64,000 nt of DNA. Origin: Caballeronia sp. SL2Y3. GTDB lineage: Bacteria; Pseudomonadota; Gammaproteobacteria; Burkholderiales; Burkholderiaceae. A model generated the notes under the pieces. The model did not search any database and was not told the DNA's origin. It worked only from the letters and a program-made list of their open reading frames with translations. Positions 48,949 to 58,054 of this stretch are shown one piece after another (position 1 is the stretch's first letter; each line of letters opens with the position of its first letter). Position numbers and translations under genes: made by a program. The stretch lies in the NCBI RefSeq assembly GCF_022879575.1, contig NZ_CP084260.1:1984001-2048000 (forward strand). Direction: 5' to 3'.

Positions 48949-49233
48949 CTAGTGCGAGTGCGTGGGCTCCGTAGCCAGCAAGTGGAACTGGGCACCATCG
49001 AACGTATAGTAATAGGTCCCATGCTCACGGCTTTCGTTACGACTCCCTCGAACGATCACAAGGCAGCTATTCGCGCGATATTCCAGTGGCTCTGTCACAT
49101 CAACCGGCCAGTCAGACACGGTAAACGGCAGAGACGTGCCCCGTCCTGAGGACTTGTCGATGACCGCCGCCATGACACAAGCAGAGCCGCAGCCCCACTC
49201 CGCAATCACATAACGCTCGCGAGTTCCTGCCAT
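48949..49233 (-). pseudogene. Probable 5'-truncated remnant of a conserved hypothetical gene
   Basis: An open frame of 94 residues (ATG to TAG) whose sequence begins almost directly with what looks like the middle of a conserved domain (YVIAEWGCGSACVMAAVID...LPFTVSDWPVDVTEPLEY...GTYYYTFDG). From memory, related proteins in Proteobacteria are about twice as long, with a signal peptide and an N-terminal segment before the WGCG motif; neither is found upstream in any frame. The upstream DNA is less GC-rich than neighbouring genes. It may still be translated, but it is more likely a remnant. No close partner genes. Confidence 0.5.
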
Positions 49234-49599
49234 TTACTTTGTTTTCCTAACTATGTAGCGATGCCACCATAACATAAAACTCACGGTGCTGAGGTCACGA
49301 TGTCGCTACTTTTGTTGACGCCAATCGCCTATGCGTCCGAGCCGGTGGGTGCCGTGATAGCGACAAAGAGGCGGCCGACCACAACTGCAGGGTTAAGGAC
49401 TTGAGCGCTCCCGTCGCCACGACACAAAGAGCAAGACGAGCGCTCCGAAAAAAATGCGCAGGAAAAAACACCGCCGCACCGGAACAATGCAAGCCCCATC
49501 CCGCATGCACCAATTAGGGTCCGCAGCCGATCCATGCCCACCAGACCAGCGCACCACCATCCCCCGCAAACCCCCGCCAGCCTTGAGTCAAGCCCCCAT
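49234..49599. other. Regulatory/intergenic region upstream of urtA
   Basis: No gene is supported here. A half-match to the NtrC consensus, TGCACCA (49506-49512), lies about 95 bp upstream of the sigma-54 promoter; the right half is poor. Short open frames on both strands have no recognisable product. Confidence 0.45.
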
Positions 49600-49616
49600 T
49601 GGCATACCCCTTGCAA
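49600..49616 (+). promoter_or_regulatory. Sigma-54 promoter of urtABCDE
   Basis: TGGCATACCCCTTGCAA matches the -24/-12 consensus TGGCAC-N5-TTGCW, with GG (49601-49602) and GC (49613-49614) separated by exactly 10 bp. Transcription should start about 49625-49628, giving a leader of about 90 nt before urtA. This indicates NtrC-dependent expression under nitrogen limitation. Confidence 0.8.
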
Positions 49617-49715
49617 TTCCTTCCCCGCCGGTCAGCCGTCAACCACGCCAAGCGACCCGCCTCATCTCTGCTCCACCCGGGGCAACACAAACATATCGGC
49701 AAGGGGAACACATCA

Positions 49716-51017
49716 ATGAAACGACGCAGTCTGCTGAAGCTCGGTTCCATGTCGGGCGCGCTCGCCCTCGCAGGCCAGCTTCCCATCTCCAGGGCGCAAG
49801 CCGCCGATACCGGCCCGATCAAGGTCGGCGTGCTGCATTCGCTCTCCGGCACCATGGCGATCTCCGAGACATCGCTCAAGGACACCGCGCTCATGACCAT
49901 CGCCGATATCAACAAGAACGGCGGCGTGATGGGCCGGCAGCTCGAAGCCGTCGTCGTCGATCCCGCTTCCAACTGGCCGCTCTTCGCCGAGAAGGCGCGT
50001 CAGCTTCTCACGCAGGACAAGGTCGCCTGCGTGTTCGGCTGCTGGACGTCCGTGTCGCGCAAGTCCGTGCTGCCCGTGTTCGAGGAACTCAACGGCTTGC
50101 TCTTCTATCCCGTGCAGTACGAAGGCGAAGAGATGTCGCGCAACGTGTTCTACACCGGCGCCGCGCCGAACCAGCAGGCCATTCCCGCTGTCGAGTATCT
50201 GATGGGACCGGAAGGCGGCAGCGCCAAGCGCTTCTTCCTGCTCGGCACCGACTACGTGTACCCGCGCACGACCAACAAGATCCTGCGCGCCTTCCTCCAT
50301 TCGAAAGGAGTCAAGGATGCAGATATTCAGGAGGTCTACACACCGTTCGGACATAGCGACTATCAGACCATCGTCGCGAACATCAAGACCTTCTCGCAAG
50401 GGGGAAAGACCACGGTCGTCTCGACGATCAACGGGGATTCGAACGTTCCGTTCTACAAGGAACTCGGCAATCAAGGGCTGAAAGCGACGGACGTGCCGGT
50501 GGTCGCATTCTCCGTCGGCGAAGAAGAACTGCGCGGCATCGACACGAAGCCGCTCGTCGGCCATCTCGCCGCATGGAACTACTTCATGTCGGTCAAGAAC
50601 CCGAACAACAAGAAGTTCGAGACACAGTTCGCCGAATGGGTGAAGACGCAGAACCTGCCGGGCGGCGACAAGCGCGTGACGAACGATCCGATGGAAGCGA
50701 CCTTCGTCGGCATTCACATGTGGAAGCAGGCCGTCGAGAAAGCGAAAAGCACGGACGTGGACAAGGTGCGCACCGCCATGATCGGCCAGAGCTTCGCCGC
50801 GCCTTCGGGCTTCACGCTCACGATGGACGGCAACCATCATCTGCACAAGCCGGTGATGATCGGCGAGATTCGCGGCGACGGTCAGTTCAATGTCGTATGG
50901 AAAACGAAGACCGCGATTCGCGCGCAGCCGTGGAGCCCCTATATCGCGGGCAATCAGGGTAAGCCGGATGTCGTCAGCTCGATTCCGTCGTTCTTGCGGC
51001 GCTCGCGCGTAGCCTAA
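49716..51017 (+). CDS. urtA: Urea ABC transporter substrate-binding protein
   Basis: 433 residues. The N-terminus MKRRSLLKLGSMSGALALAG has a twin-arginine-like motif (RRSLLK), so Tat export is possible. The mature part (from about residue 30) is a type I periplasmic binding fold; VGVLHSLSGTMAISETSLKDT and VFGCWTSVSRKSVLPVFEE are hallmark UrtA segments. It binds urea for the UrtBC permease. First gene of the urtABCDE operon behind the sigma-54 promoter. Confidence 0.96.
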   Translation: MKRRSLLKLGSMSGALALAGQLPISRAQAADTGPIKVGVLHSLSGTMAISETSLKDTALMTIADINKNGGVMGRQLEAVVVDPASNWPLFAEKARQLLTQDKVACVFGCWTSVSRKSVLPVFEELNGLLFYPVQYEGEEMSRNVFYTGAAPNQQAIPAVEYLMGPEGGSAKRFFLLGTDYVYPRTTNKILRAFLHSKGVKDADIQEVYTPFGHSDYQTIVANIKTFSQGGKTTVVSTINGDSNVPFYKELGNQGLKATDVPVVAFSVGEEELRGIDTKPLVGHLAAWNYFMSVKNPNNKKFETQFAEWVKTQNLPGGDKRVTNDPMEATFVGIHMWKQAVEKAKSTDVDKVRTAMIGQSFAAPSGFTLTMDGNHHLHKPVMIGEIRGDGQFNVVWKTKTAIRAQPWSPYIAGNQGKPDVVSSIPSFLRRSRVA

Positions 51018-51083
51018 CGCAAGCAAGGCCGCGCGTGACGTGACGTTGCGCGCGGCCGTTCGAGTCTCATCAGAAAGGCCCTT

Positions 51084-52700
51084 ATGAACGGCTCCGTTGT
51101 GCTTCCCTTCTTGCGTGCGATGCTCGTGCTGTGCATCGCGCTTACGCCGTTCACCGCGCACGCGCTGACCGCCGACGAACTCGCGCCGCTTGCAGGCGAT
51201 GACTATCAGGCCAAGTCCGCCGCCATCGACAAGCTCATCGCGAATGCGGATGCACCTTCTGTCGCCGTCCTCAATGCGCTCGCGGACGGTTCGCTCGTCG
51301 CCACCGATAACGGCCACGTCTATGTGCAGACCGACGAGGGCAACAAGGACGCCATCACAGGCAAGATCGCGGAAGCGCCCGATGCGCAAGCGATCACGCT
51401 GAACAACCAGTTGCGCACGAAAGTAGCGGGCGCCCTATCCGGACTTCAACTCGCATCGCCGGACCTGGCCAAGCGCCGTGAAGCAGTGGCCGCGCTGTTG
51501 AAGAACCCCGACGCGTCGATGAAGCCGCTCATCGATCGCGCCCGCGCCGCCGAGACCGACGCTGAGTTGAAGAAGCGCCTCGACACGCTGTGGGCGATGA
51601 CCGCGCTGCATGATCCCGATGTGAACAAGCGCCTCGAGGCCGCTCAACTCGTCGCAGCACGGCATGACCTCGACATGTATGAATTGCTGCGCCCCATCGT
51701 CGCGAAGAAAAGCGATGGCACCTTCAATGAACCCGATGAACGCGTGCGCGCGGCGGCGCAGACCGGTATCGAAGCCCTCGACTCTATCCAGCGCCGCAGC
51801 GAAATCGCGGGCACGCTGTTCGCCGGTCTATCGCTCGGCAGCGTGCTGCTGCTGGCCGCATTGGGACTGGCGATCACGTACGGCCTGATCGGCGTCATCA
51901 ACATGGCGCACGGCGAATTCCTGATGATCGGCGCTTATGCGACCTATGTCGTGCAGAACCTCGTGCAGCATTACGCGCCTGCCGCGTTCAACTGGTATCC
52001 GCTCTTCGCGGTGCCCGCATCGTTCGTTGCAGCTGCGCTCGTCGGCATCGTGCTGGAAAGGCTCGTGCTGAAGCATCTTTATGGGCGTCCGCTCGAAACG
52101 TTGCTGACGACCTTCGGCATCAGCCTCATCCTCATTCAAGCGACGCGAACGATATTCGGCGCGCAGAACGTGCAGGTCACGAATCCTTCGTGGATGAGCG
52201 GCGGCGTCGCGGTGATGCAGAACCTGATCCTGCCGTATAACCGCCTGACGATTCTCGCGTTCTCGCTCGCCGTGGTGCTGATTGCATGGGCCGCGTTGAC
52301 GCGCACACGGCTCGGCCTCTTCGTGCGCGCCGTCACGCAGAATCGCCGCATGGCCGCGTGCGTCGGCGTGAAGACCGCGCGCGTCGATTCGTACGCGTTC
52401 GCGTTCGGCGCGGGCATCGCAGGGCTCGGCGGATGCGCGCTCTCGCAGATCGGCAACGTGGGCCCTGACCTCGGGCAGAGCTACATCATCGATTCGTTCA
52501 TGGCCGTGGTGCTCGGCGGCGTAGGCCAGCTCGCGGGCACCGTGATCGGCGGCTTCGGGCTCGGTCTCGTCAACAAGGCGATCGAGCCGTTCTGGGGCGC
52601 GGTGCTCGCGAAGATCGCGGTGCTCGTGCTGATCGTGCTGTTCATCCAGAAGCGTCCGCAGGGCATGTTCGCCCTGAAGGGCCGCAGCGCGGAGGCCTGA
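51084..52700 (+). CDS. urtB: Urea ABC transporter permease UrtB
   Basis: 538 residues. A signal-like N-terminus (about 1-27) and an extracytoplasmic helical domain (about 28-245) precede a LivH-type permease domain with about 8 membrane helices (from GLSLGSVLLLAALGLAITYGL), including NMAHGEFLMIGAY. The long N-terminal extension is usual for UrtB. 66 bp after urtA, 3 bp before urtC. Confidence 0.95.
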   Translation: MNGSVVLPFLRAMLVLCIALTPFTAHALTADELAPLAGDDYQAKSAAIDKLIANADAPSVAVLNALADGSLVATDNGHVYVQTDEGNKDAITGKIAEAPDAQAITLNNQLRTKVAGALSGLQLASPDLAKRREAVAALLKNPDASMKPLIDRARAAETDAELKKRLDTLWAMTALHDPDVNKRLEAAQLVAARHDLDMYELLRPIVAKKSDGTFNEPDERVRAAAQTGIEALDSIQRRSEIAGTLFAGLSLGSVLLLAALGLAITYGLIGVINMAHGEFLMIGAYATYVVQNLVQHYAPAAFNWYPLFAVPASFVAAALVGIVLERLVLKHLYGRPLETLLTTFGISLILIQATRTIFGAQNVQVTNPSWMSGGVAVMQNLILPYNRLTILAFSLAVVLIAWAALTRTRLGLFVRAVTQNRRMAACVGVKTARVDSYAFAFGAGIAGLGGCALSQIGNVGPDLGQSYIIDSFMAVVLGGVGQLAGTVIGGFGLGLVNKAIEPFWGAVLAKIAVLVLIVLFIQKRPQGMFALKGRSAEA

Positions 52701-52703
52701 GCC

Positions 52704-53894
52704 ATGACCGCCTCGACCAACATCACCGCCAATCTGGACGTCACGCCGCAACCGGATGCAAGCGCCGCGCACGCAGGCTTCGCGCTCGGCCTGCCGCCGC
52801 GCGCCGCGCTGTTGCCGCGCAACGGCTGGATCGCGTTGCTGGCGCTCATCGTTGCAATGGGCATCTGCGTGCCGCTCTCGGCGCTCGTGCTGCCGGAAAC
52901 GAGCGCGTTTCATTTGTCGGCTTACGCGATGACGCTTGTCGGCAAGCTCATGTGCTATGCGATCGGCGCGCTCGCACTCGATCTCGTCTGGGGTTATTGC
53001 GGCATTCTGAGCCTGGGCCACGCGCTCTTCTTCGCGCTCGGCGGCTATGCGATGGGCATGTACCTGATGCGCTCCATCGGACGCCAAGGCACGTATCAAA
53101 GCGATCTGCCGGACTTCATGGTGTTTCTCGACTGGCACGCACTGCCGTGGTACTGGCAAGGCACGGAGCACCTCTGGTACGCGCTCTTGCTCGTCGTGCT
53201 CGTGCCCGGCGTGCTGGCCTGGGTCTTCGGCTTCTTCACGTTTCGCTCGCGCGTGAAGGGCGTGTATCTGTCGATCATCACGCAGGCCATGACCTTCGCC
53301 GCGATGCTGCTCTTCTATCGCAACGAAACGGGCTTCGGTGGCAATAACGGCTTTACGGATTTCAAGCGCATCGCGGGCTTTCCGATCACGCATGCGGGAA
53401 CACGCACGGTCCTCTTCCTCATCACGTTCGCGGTGCTCGTGCTCGCGTTCCTCGTGGCGCGCTGGATCGTCACGTCGAAGCTCGGGCGCGTGGTGACCGG
53501 CGTGCGCGATGGCGAAGCGCGGCTCATGTTTCTCGGCTATAGCCCGCTCGCGTACAAGCTTTTCATCTGGACCGTATCGGCCGTGCTGTGCGGCATCGCG
53601 GGCGCGCTGTACGTGCCGCAAGTCGGCATCATCAATCCGAGCGAGATGTCGCCCGCCAACTCCATCGAAATGGCGATCTGGGTCGCAGTCGGCGGACGCG
53701 GGACGCTCATCGGGCCGATCATCGGCGCGTTCGCCGTCAATGGCGCGAAGAGCTTTTTCACGGCGTATTTCGCGGAATACTGGCTCTTCTTCCTCGGGCT
53801 TATCTTCACGCTCGTGCCGCTCTTGTTGCCGAACGGAATCATGGGTCTTATCGGACTCGCCCGCCGCAAGACGCAAGGAGGCGCCGCAGAATGA
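52704..53894 (+). CDS. urtC: Urea ABC transporter permease UrtC
   Basis: 396 residues, LivM-type permease with about 10 membrane helices. Typical segments are WGYCGILSLGHALFFALGGY and TGVRDGEARLMFLGYSPLAYKLF. It pairs with UrtB. It starts 3 bp after urtB, and its stop overlaps the urtD ATG by 4 nt. Confidence 0.95.
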   Translation: MTASTNITANLDVTPQPDASAAHAGFALGLPPRAALLPRNGWIALLALIVAMGICVPLSALVLPETSAFHLSAYAMTLVGKLMCYAIGALALDLVWGYCGILSLGHALFFALGGYAMGMYLMRSIGRQGTYQSDLPDFMVFLDWHALPWYWQGTEHLWYALLLVVLVPGVLAWVFGFFTFRSRVKGVYLSIITQAMTFAAMLLFYRNETGFGGNNGFTDFKRIAGFPITHAGTRTVLFLITFAVLVLAFLVARWIVTSKLGRVVTGVRDGEARLMFLGYSPLAYKLFIWTVSAVLCGIAGALYVPQVGIINPSEMSPANSIEMAIWVAVGGRGTLIGPIIGAFAVNGAKSFFTAYFAEYWLFFLGLIFTLVPLLLPNGIMGLIGLARRKTQGGAAE

Positions 53895-54775
53895 CCGCGT
53901 ATCACGCATTGATCGTCGACTTGCCGCCGATTCCTCAGCCGCCCGGTTTGAACGAGCCGGGCCACAAGAACATCAACGTCAACTCCGGACTCGGCCATGT
54001 GCTCAAGCCCGGCGAGATCGACGTATCGCATGGAACGATTCTCTATCTCGAAGACGTGACCGTCAGTTTCGACGGCTTTCGTGCGCTCAACAAGCTAACG
54101 CTGTCCATCGACGTAGGCGAGTTGCGCTGCGTGATCGGTCCCAACGGCGCGGGCAAGACCACGATGATGGACGTCATCACCGGCAAGACGCGGCCCGACG
54201 ACGGCCGCGTGTTTCTCGGTCAAACGTTCGATCTCACGCGCATGTCGGAGCCGGTGATCGCGCGCACGGGCATCGGCCGCAAGTTTCAGAAGCCGACTGT
54301 CTTCGAGAATCATCCCGTGTGGGAGAACCTCGAACTCGCGATGAAGACGGACAAGCGATGGTTCGCGTCGTTGCGCGCGCGGCTGGATCGCGCGGCGCAG
54401 GCGCGCATCGAAGAGACGCTCGAACTGATTCGCTTGGAGCATCAGGCGACGCGGCTTGCCGGCGAGTTGTCGCATGGACAGAAGCAGCGGCTCGAAATTG
54501 GCATGTTGCTCATGCAGCAGCCCGCCCTGCTCTTGCTCGATGAACCCGCTGCCGGCATGACCGATCACGAGACCATGGAACTCGCGGAATTGCTGAACAC
54601 GCTACGGGGTTCATGTTCGATAATGGTGGTCGAGCACGACATGGAGTTCGTCGCGGCGCTCGCGGGCGACAGCGGCAAGGTGACGGTCATGGCCGAAGGC
54701 AGCGTGCTCGCCGAAGGCACGCTCGATAGCGTGAAGCGCGATGAGGCCGTGATCGAATCGTATCTTGGCCGTTGA
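53891..54775 (+). CDS. urtD: Urea ABC transporter ATPase UrtD
   Basis: 294 residues, LivG-type ATPase. Walker A GPNGAGKTT, signature LSHGQKQRLEIG, Walker B LLLLDEPAAGM. An N-terminal extension of about 45 residues before the ABC domain (rich in Pro, Asn and His) is longer than in many UrtD proteins. Start at 53891 within the ATGA overlap with urtC; an internal start closer to the ABC domain is conceivable but lacks the coupling. Confidence 0.95.
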   Translation: MTAYHALIVDLPPIPQPPGLNEPGHKNINVNSGLGHVLKPGEIDVSHGTILYLEDVTVSFDGFRALNKLTLSIDVGELRCVIGPNGAGKTTMMDVITGKTRPDDGRVFLGQTFDLTRMSEPVIARTGIGRKFQKPTVFENHPVWENLELAMKTDKRWFASLRARLDRAAQARIEETLELIRLEHQATRLAGELSHGQKQRLEIGMLLMQQPALLLLDEPAAGMTDHETMELAELLNTLRGSCSIMVVEHDMEFVAALAGDSGKVTVMAEGSVLAEGTLDSVKRDEAVIESYLGR

Positions 54776-54790
54776 TACCGGAACCACTCC

Positions 54791-55483
54791 ATGCTCGAAG
54801 TCGAATCGCTCAATCAGTATTACGGCGGCAGTCACATTCTGCGCGACGTGAAGATGACGGTGCCCGAGGGCAAGCTCACCGTGCTGCTCGGCCGCAACGG
54901 CGTCGGCAAGACCACACTGCTGCGCTGTCTCATGGGCGTGGTGCCGTCCAAAAGCGGCAGCATCACATGGCGCGGCGCAAAGCTCTCGTCGATGCCCACG
55001 CATGCGCGCGTCGCGAGCGGTCTTGCTTATGTTCCGCAGGGCCGCGATATCTTCGGGCGTCTGACGGTGGAGGAGAACCTGCTCGTCGGCGCCGCGAGCC
55101 GCAAGGCGCCTTCGAAGATTCCCGACCATATCTATGCGCTTTTCCCCGTGCTGCGCGAGATGAAGCATCGGCGCGGCGGCGATCTGTCGGGCGGTCAGCA
55201 GCAGCAGCTCGCCATCGGCCGCGCGCTGATGAGCCAGCCGCAACTGCTTATTCTCGATGAACCGACCGAAGGCATCCAGCCATCCATCATTCGCGACATC
55301 GGCCGAACGCTGCGCCAGCTCGTCGATGAAATGGGCATGACGGTGCTGCTCGTCGAGCAGTATTACGACTTCGCCCGCGAACTCGCGGACCACTATTGGG
55401 TGATGAATCGCGGCGAGATCGTCGCGGGCGGCGAGGGATCGGAGATGGATGCGCATGGAGTGCGCGAGCTGATCGCCGTATGA
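54791..55483 (+). CDS. urtE: Urea ABC transporter ATPase UrtE
   Basis: 230 residues, LivF-type ATPase. Walker A GRNGVGKTT, signature LSGGQQQQLAIG, Walker B LLILDEPTEGIQ. It completes the five-gene urea importer. 15 bp after urtD, and 29 bp before ureD. Confidence 0.96.
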   Translation: MLEVESLNQYYGGSHILRDVKMTVPEGKLTVLLGRNGVGKTTLLRCLMGVVPSKSGSITWRGAKLSSMPTHARVASGLAYVPQGRDIFGRLTVEENLLVGAASRKAPSKIPDHIYALFPVLREMKHRRGGDLSGGQQQQLAIGRALMSQPQLLILDEPTEGIQPSIIRDIGRTLRQLVDEMGMTVLLVEQYYDFARELADHYWVMNRGEIVAGGEGSEMDAHGVRELIAV

Positions 55484-55512
55484 TGGTGGACCGCTCATAA
55501 CGCATTGCTTCC

Positions 55513-56373
55513 ATGCATCACGAATCTCACGCGGCGCTCGCTCATCCCGATGTCTGGCGCGGCACGCTCGAACTCGGCTTTGCCCGGCAGCATGACCGCA
55601 CGGTATGCGCGCATCGCAAGCATGAAGGTCCGCTGCGCGTGCAACGGCCGCTCTATCCCGAAGGCGATATCTGCCACGCGGTGATCGTGCATCCGCCGGG
55701 CGGCGTCGCGGGTGGCGATCGTCTATCCGTCGATGTAAAGCTCGGCGAAGACACGCATGCCGTCATTACAACGCCCGGCGCGACGAAGTGGTACAAGGCG
55801 AACGGCAAGCTCGCGACGCAGCGTATCGACGTTCATCTCGGGCGACACGCGAAGCTCGACTGGCTACCGCAGAACAACATCGTGTTCGAATCGTCGAATG
55901 TGGAGCTTGCGTTCAACGTCACGCTCGACGATGGCGCAACGGCCATCGGCTGGGATGCGATGCTGCTCGGCCGCGCCGCCGCCGGCGAACGCTGGACGCA
56001 GGGGCGCATCGAGGCGGTGTCGCGTATCGCATATAGCGATGGACGCACGCTGTGGTTCGAGCGCGCGCTGATCGATGCGAACGATCCCTTGCGCGATGCA
56101 TCGCAAGGACTCGCGGGCTATCCCGCCTATGGCACGCTATGGGCCATCGGACCCGCATGCGACGACGCGTTGGCCGAGGCGCTCACCGCGCAGTTGCCGT
56201 TCAATGATGAGACGCGCGCAGGGGCATCGTGCGTAGCGCCCGGCGTATTGATCGTGCGCGCCATCAGCCGTTCGATGGAGCCGCTGCAACGCGCATTGAC
56301 CGATTGCTGGACTCAGCTTCGTCCGCTCGTGCATGGCGTGGCCGCGCGGCCGCTCAGGTTGTGGACCACTTGA
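55513..56373 (+). CDS. ureD: Urease accessory protein UreD
   Basis: 286 residues. The first chaperone to bind apo-urease, forming the UreDFG complex that delivers Ni. Conserved UreD segments visible: [36 protein letters not shown] and [18 protein letters not shown]. It is 29 bp behind urtE, so the urea importer and urease maturation are linked transcriptionally. It is separated from ureA by a four-gene amino-acid ABC transporter. Confidence 0.95.
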   Translation: MHHESHAALAHPDVWRGTLELGFARQHDRTVCAHRKHEGPLRVQRPLYPEGDICHAVIVHPPGGVAGGDRLSVDVKLGEDTHAVITTPGATKWYKANGKLATQRIDVHLGRHAKLDWLPQNNIVFESSNVELAFNVTLDDGATAIGWDAMLLGRAAAGERWTQGRIEAVSRIAYSDGRTLWFERALIDANDPLRDASQGLAGYPAYGTLWAIGPACDDALAEALTAQLPFNDETRAGASCVAPGVLIVRAISRSMEPLQRALTDCWTQLRPLVHGVAARPLRLWTT

Positions 56374-56376
56374 GCA

Positions 56377-56393
56377 CGCACCATCGCGGCGCA
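56377..56393 (+). promoter_or_regulatory. Candidate NtrC-binding site
   Basis: CGCACCATCGCGGCGCA matches the NtrC consensus TGCACCA-N3-TGGTGCA at 11 of 14 defined positions. It lies 76 bp upstream of the -24/-12 promoter at 56470, a normal enhancer distance, and begins right after the ureD stop. Confidence 0.5.
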
Positions 56394-56469
56394 CGAGCGC
56401 GCCCCGCGTGTGTGCGCAGGGCCGCGTGACCAGCCGGGCATCGCATACGGCATAAGGCTTTAGCGTCGA

Positions 56470-56486
56470 TGGCACGGCTCTCGCTT
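56470..56486 (+). promoter_or_regulatory. Sigma-54 promoter of the amino-acid ABC transporter
   Basis: TGGCACGGCTCTCGCTT matches TGGCAC-N5-TTGCW with one mismatch (C for the first T of TTGC is tolerated) and exact GG-N10-GC spacing (GG 56471-56472, GC 56483-56484). Start predicted near 56497, about 50 nt before the first gene of the transporter. Confidence 0.7.
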
Positions 56487-56548
56487 TAGAGCACGGCTCC
56501 AAGAGCCGCGCATGCGACGCGGCCGTCACAAAGCCCGAAGGATCATCC

Positions 56549-57346
56549 ATGCCGAAGCTCTTCTTCCGTGCGCGACGCACCGCACTCGCCGCGCTCGCCC
56601 TCACGCCGCTTTTCGCCTTTACTGCGCAGGCACACGCCGACGCGCTCGATACCATCGCCAAGAGCGGCACCCTGCGCGTGGCCGTGCCCGAGGACTATCC
56701 GCCGTTCGGCTCGGTCGGCGCCGACATGCAGCCGCAAGGCTATGACGTGGACATGGCCGCATTGCTCGCCAAGTCGATGAAGGTCAAGCTCCAGCTCGTG
56801 CCCGTGAACAGCGCGAACCGCATTCCGTATCTCACGACGAACAAGGTCGATCTGGTGATTTCGTCGCTCGGCAAGACCCCTGAGCGAGAGAAGGTGCTGG
56901 ACTTCTCGACGCCTTATGCACCCTATTTTCAAGGGGTTTTCGGTCCCGCCGACATCAAGGTGAGCGGTCCGGCCGATCTCACCGGCAAGACCGTAGGCGC
57001 GACGCGCGGCGCGCTGGAGGAGATCGCGCTGTCGCAAATGGCGCCGAACGCCACCATCAAACGCTTCGAGGACAACAACGCGACCATCTCCGCATTTCTC
57101 TCGGGACAGGTTCAGTTGATCGCGGCGGGCAATATCGTCGCCGCGGCGATCCTTGCGAAGAATCCGCCGCGTCGGCCCGAAGCGAAGTTCATCATCAAGG
57201 ATTCGCCCTGCTTCGTCGGCATGAACAAGAACGAGCCGCGCTTGATGACCAAGGTCGACGACACCATCGCGCAGGCGAAAAAGGACGGCACGCTCAACGC
57301 CATGTCGAAGAAGTGGTTCGGCCAGCCGCTGCCTGCCAGTCTGTAA
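56549..57346 (+). CDS. Polar amino-acid ABC transporter substrate-binding protein
   Basis: 265 residues. A signal peptide ends about residue 31 (FAFTAQAHA), then a type II (SBP_bac_3) solute-binding fold: KSGTLRVAVPEDYPPFGSVGAD, GYDVDMAALLAKSM and TPEREKVLDFSTPY. Likely ligand is a polar or basic amino acid; which one is not assignable. First gene of a four-gene importer with its own sigma-54 promoter. RBS AAGGA before the ATG. Confidence 0.92.
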   Translation: MPKLFFRARRTALAALALTPLFAFTAQAHADALDTIAKSGTLRVAVPEDYPPFGSVGADMQPQGYDVDMAALLAKSMKVKLQLVPVNSANRIPYLTTNKVDLVISSLGKTPEREKVLDFSTPYAPYFQGVFGPADIKVSGPADLTGKTVGATRGALEEIALSQMAPNATIKRFEDNNATISAFLSGQVQLIAAGNIVAAAILAKNPPRRPEAKFIIKDSPCFVGMNKNEPRLMTKVDDTIAQAKKDGTLNAMSKKWFGQPLPASL

Positions 57347-57364
57347 CGCAAGGCGCTACATCGC

Positions 57365-58054
57365 ATGGCCTATCAACTGGAATTCGCCGACTTCGCGAAC
57401 TACGGGGGCATGTTTGCGAGCGGCGCGGCGACGACGCTTGCGCTGACCGCCATCTCGACCGCGCTTGGCGTATCGCTCGGCGTGGCCGGCGCAGCCGGTC
57501 GCGACAGCGATCGCGCGTGGCTGCGTTCGCTCGTCGGCGGCTATGTCGAGGCGATCCGCAACACGCCGTTCATCGTGCAACTGTTCTTCGTGTTCTTCGG
57601 GCTGCCCGCGCTCGGCATTCATCTGAGCGAGTACGTCGCAGCCATTGTCGCGATGACGTTGAACCTCGGCGCGTATTCCGTCGAGATCATTCGCGCGGGC
57701 ATCGCGGCGGTGCCGAAGGGGCATCACGAAGCGGCCGCGTCGCTTGCGATGTCGCGCAATGAAGCCTTTCGGCATGTCGTGCTGCCACAGGCGCTCGCCA
57801 AGGTCTTTCCCGCGCTCACGAGCCAGATCGTCATCACGATGCTCGGCTCCGCCGTGGTCTCGCAGATTTCCGTGCCCGATCTGACGTATGCCGCGAGCTA
57901 TATCCAGTCGCGCAACTTTCGCGCATTCGAAACGTGCTTTCTCGTCACCGCTTCGTATCTGGCGCTCGCGCTCGTGCTGCGCGCGGCGCTCAACGCTGCG
58001 GGCAAGCGTCTTTTCATGCACGGCGCAAGCGCCAACGGAAGCCGCGCGCGATGA
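57365..58054 (+). CDS. Amino-acid ABC transporter permease (HisM/GlnP type)
   Basis: 229 residues, about 5 membrane helices, with the EAA loop EIIRAGIAAVPKGHHEAAASLAMSRNEAFRHVVLPQA typical of polar amino-acid importers. It pairs with the following permease. 18 bp after the binding protein; its stop overlaps the next ATG by 4 nt. Confidence 0.93.
   Translation: MAYQLEFADFANYGGMFASGAATTLALTAISTALGVSLGVAGAAGRDSDRAWLRSLVGGYVEAIRNTPFIVQLFFVFFGLPALGIHLSEYVAAIVAMTLNLGAYSVEIIRAGIAAVPKGHHEAAASLAMSRNEAFRHVVLPQALAKVFPALTSQIVITMLGSAVVSQISVPDLTYAASYIQSRNFRAFETCFLVTASYLALALVLRAALNAAGKRLFMHGASANGSRAR

Noticed and set aside
51828..53909. A 693-codon frame antisense to urtB and urtC
   Set aside because: Charged low-complexity translation covering two membrane-protein genes; an antisense artefact.
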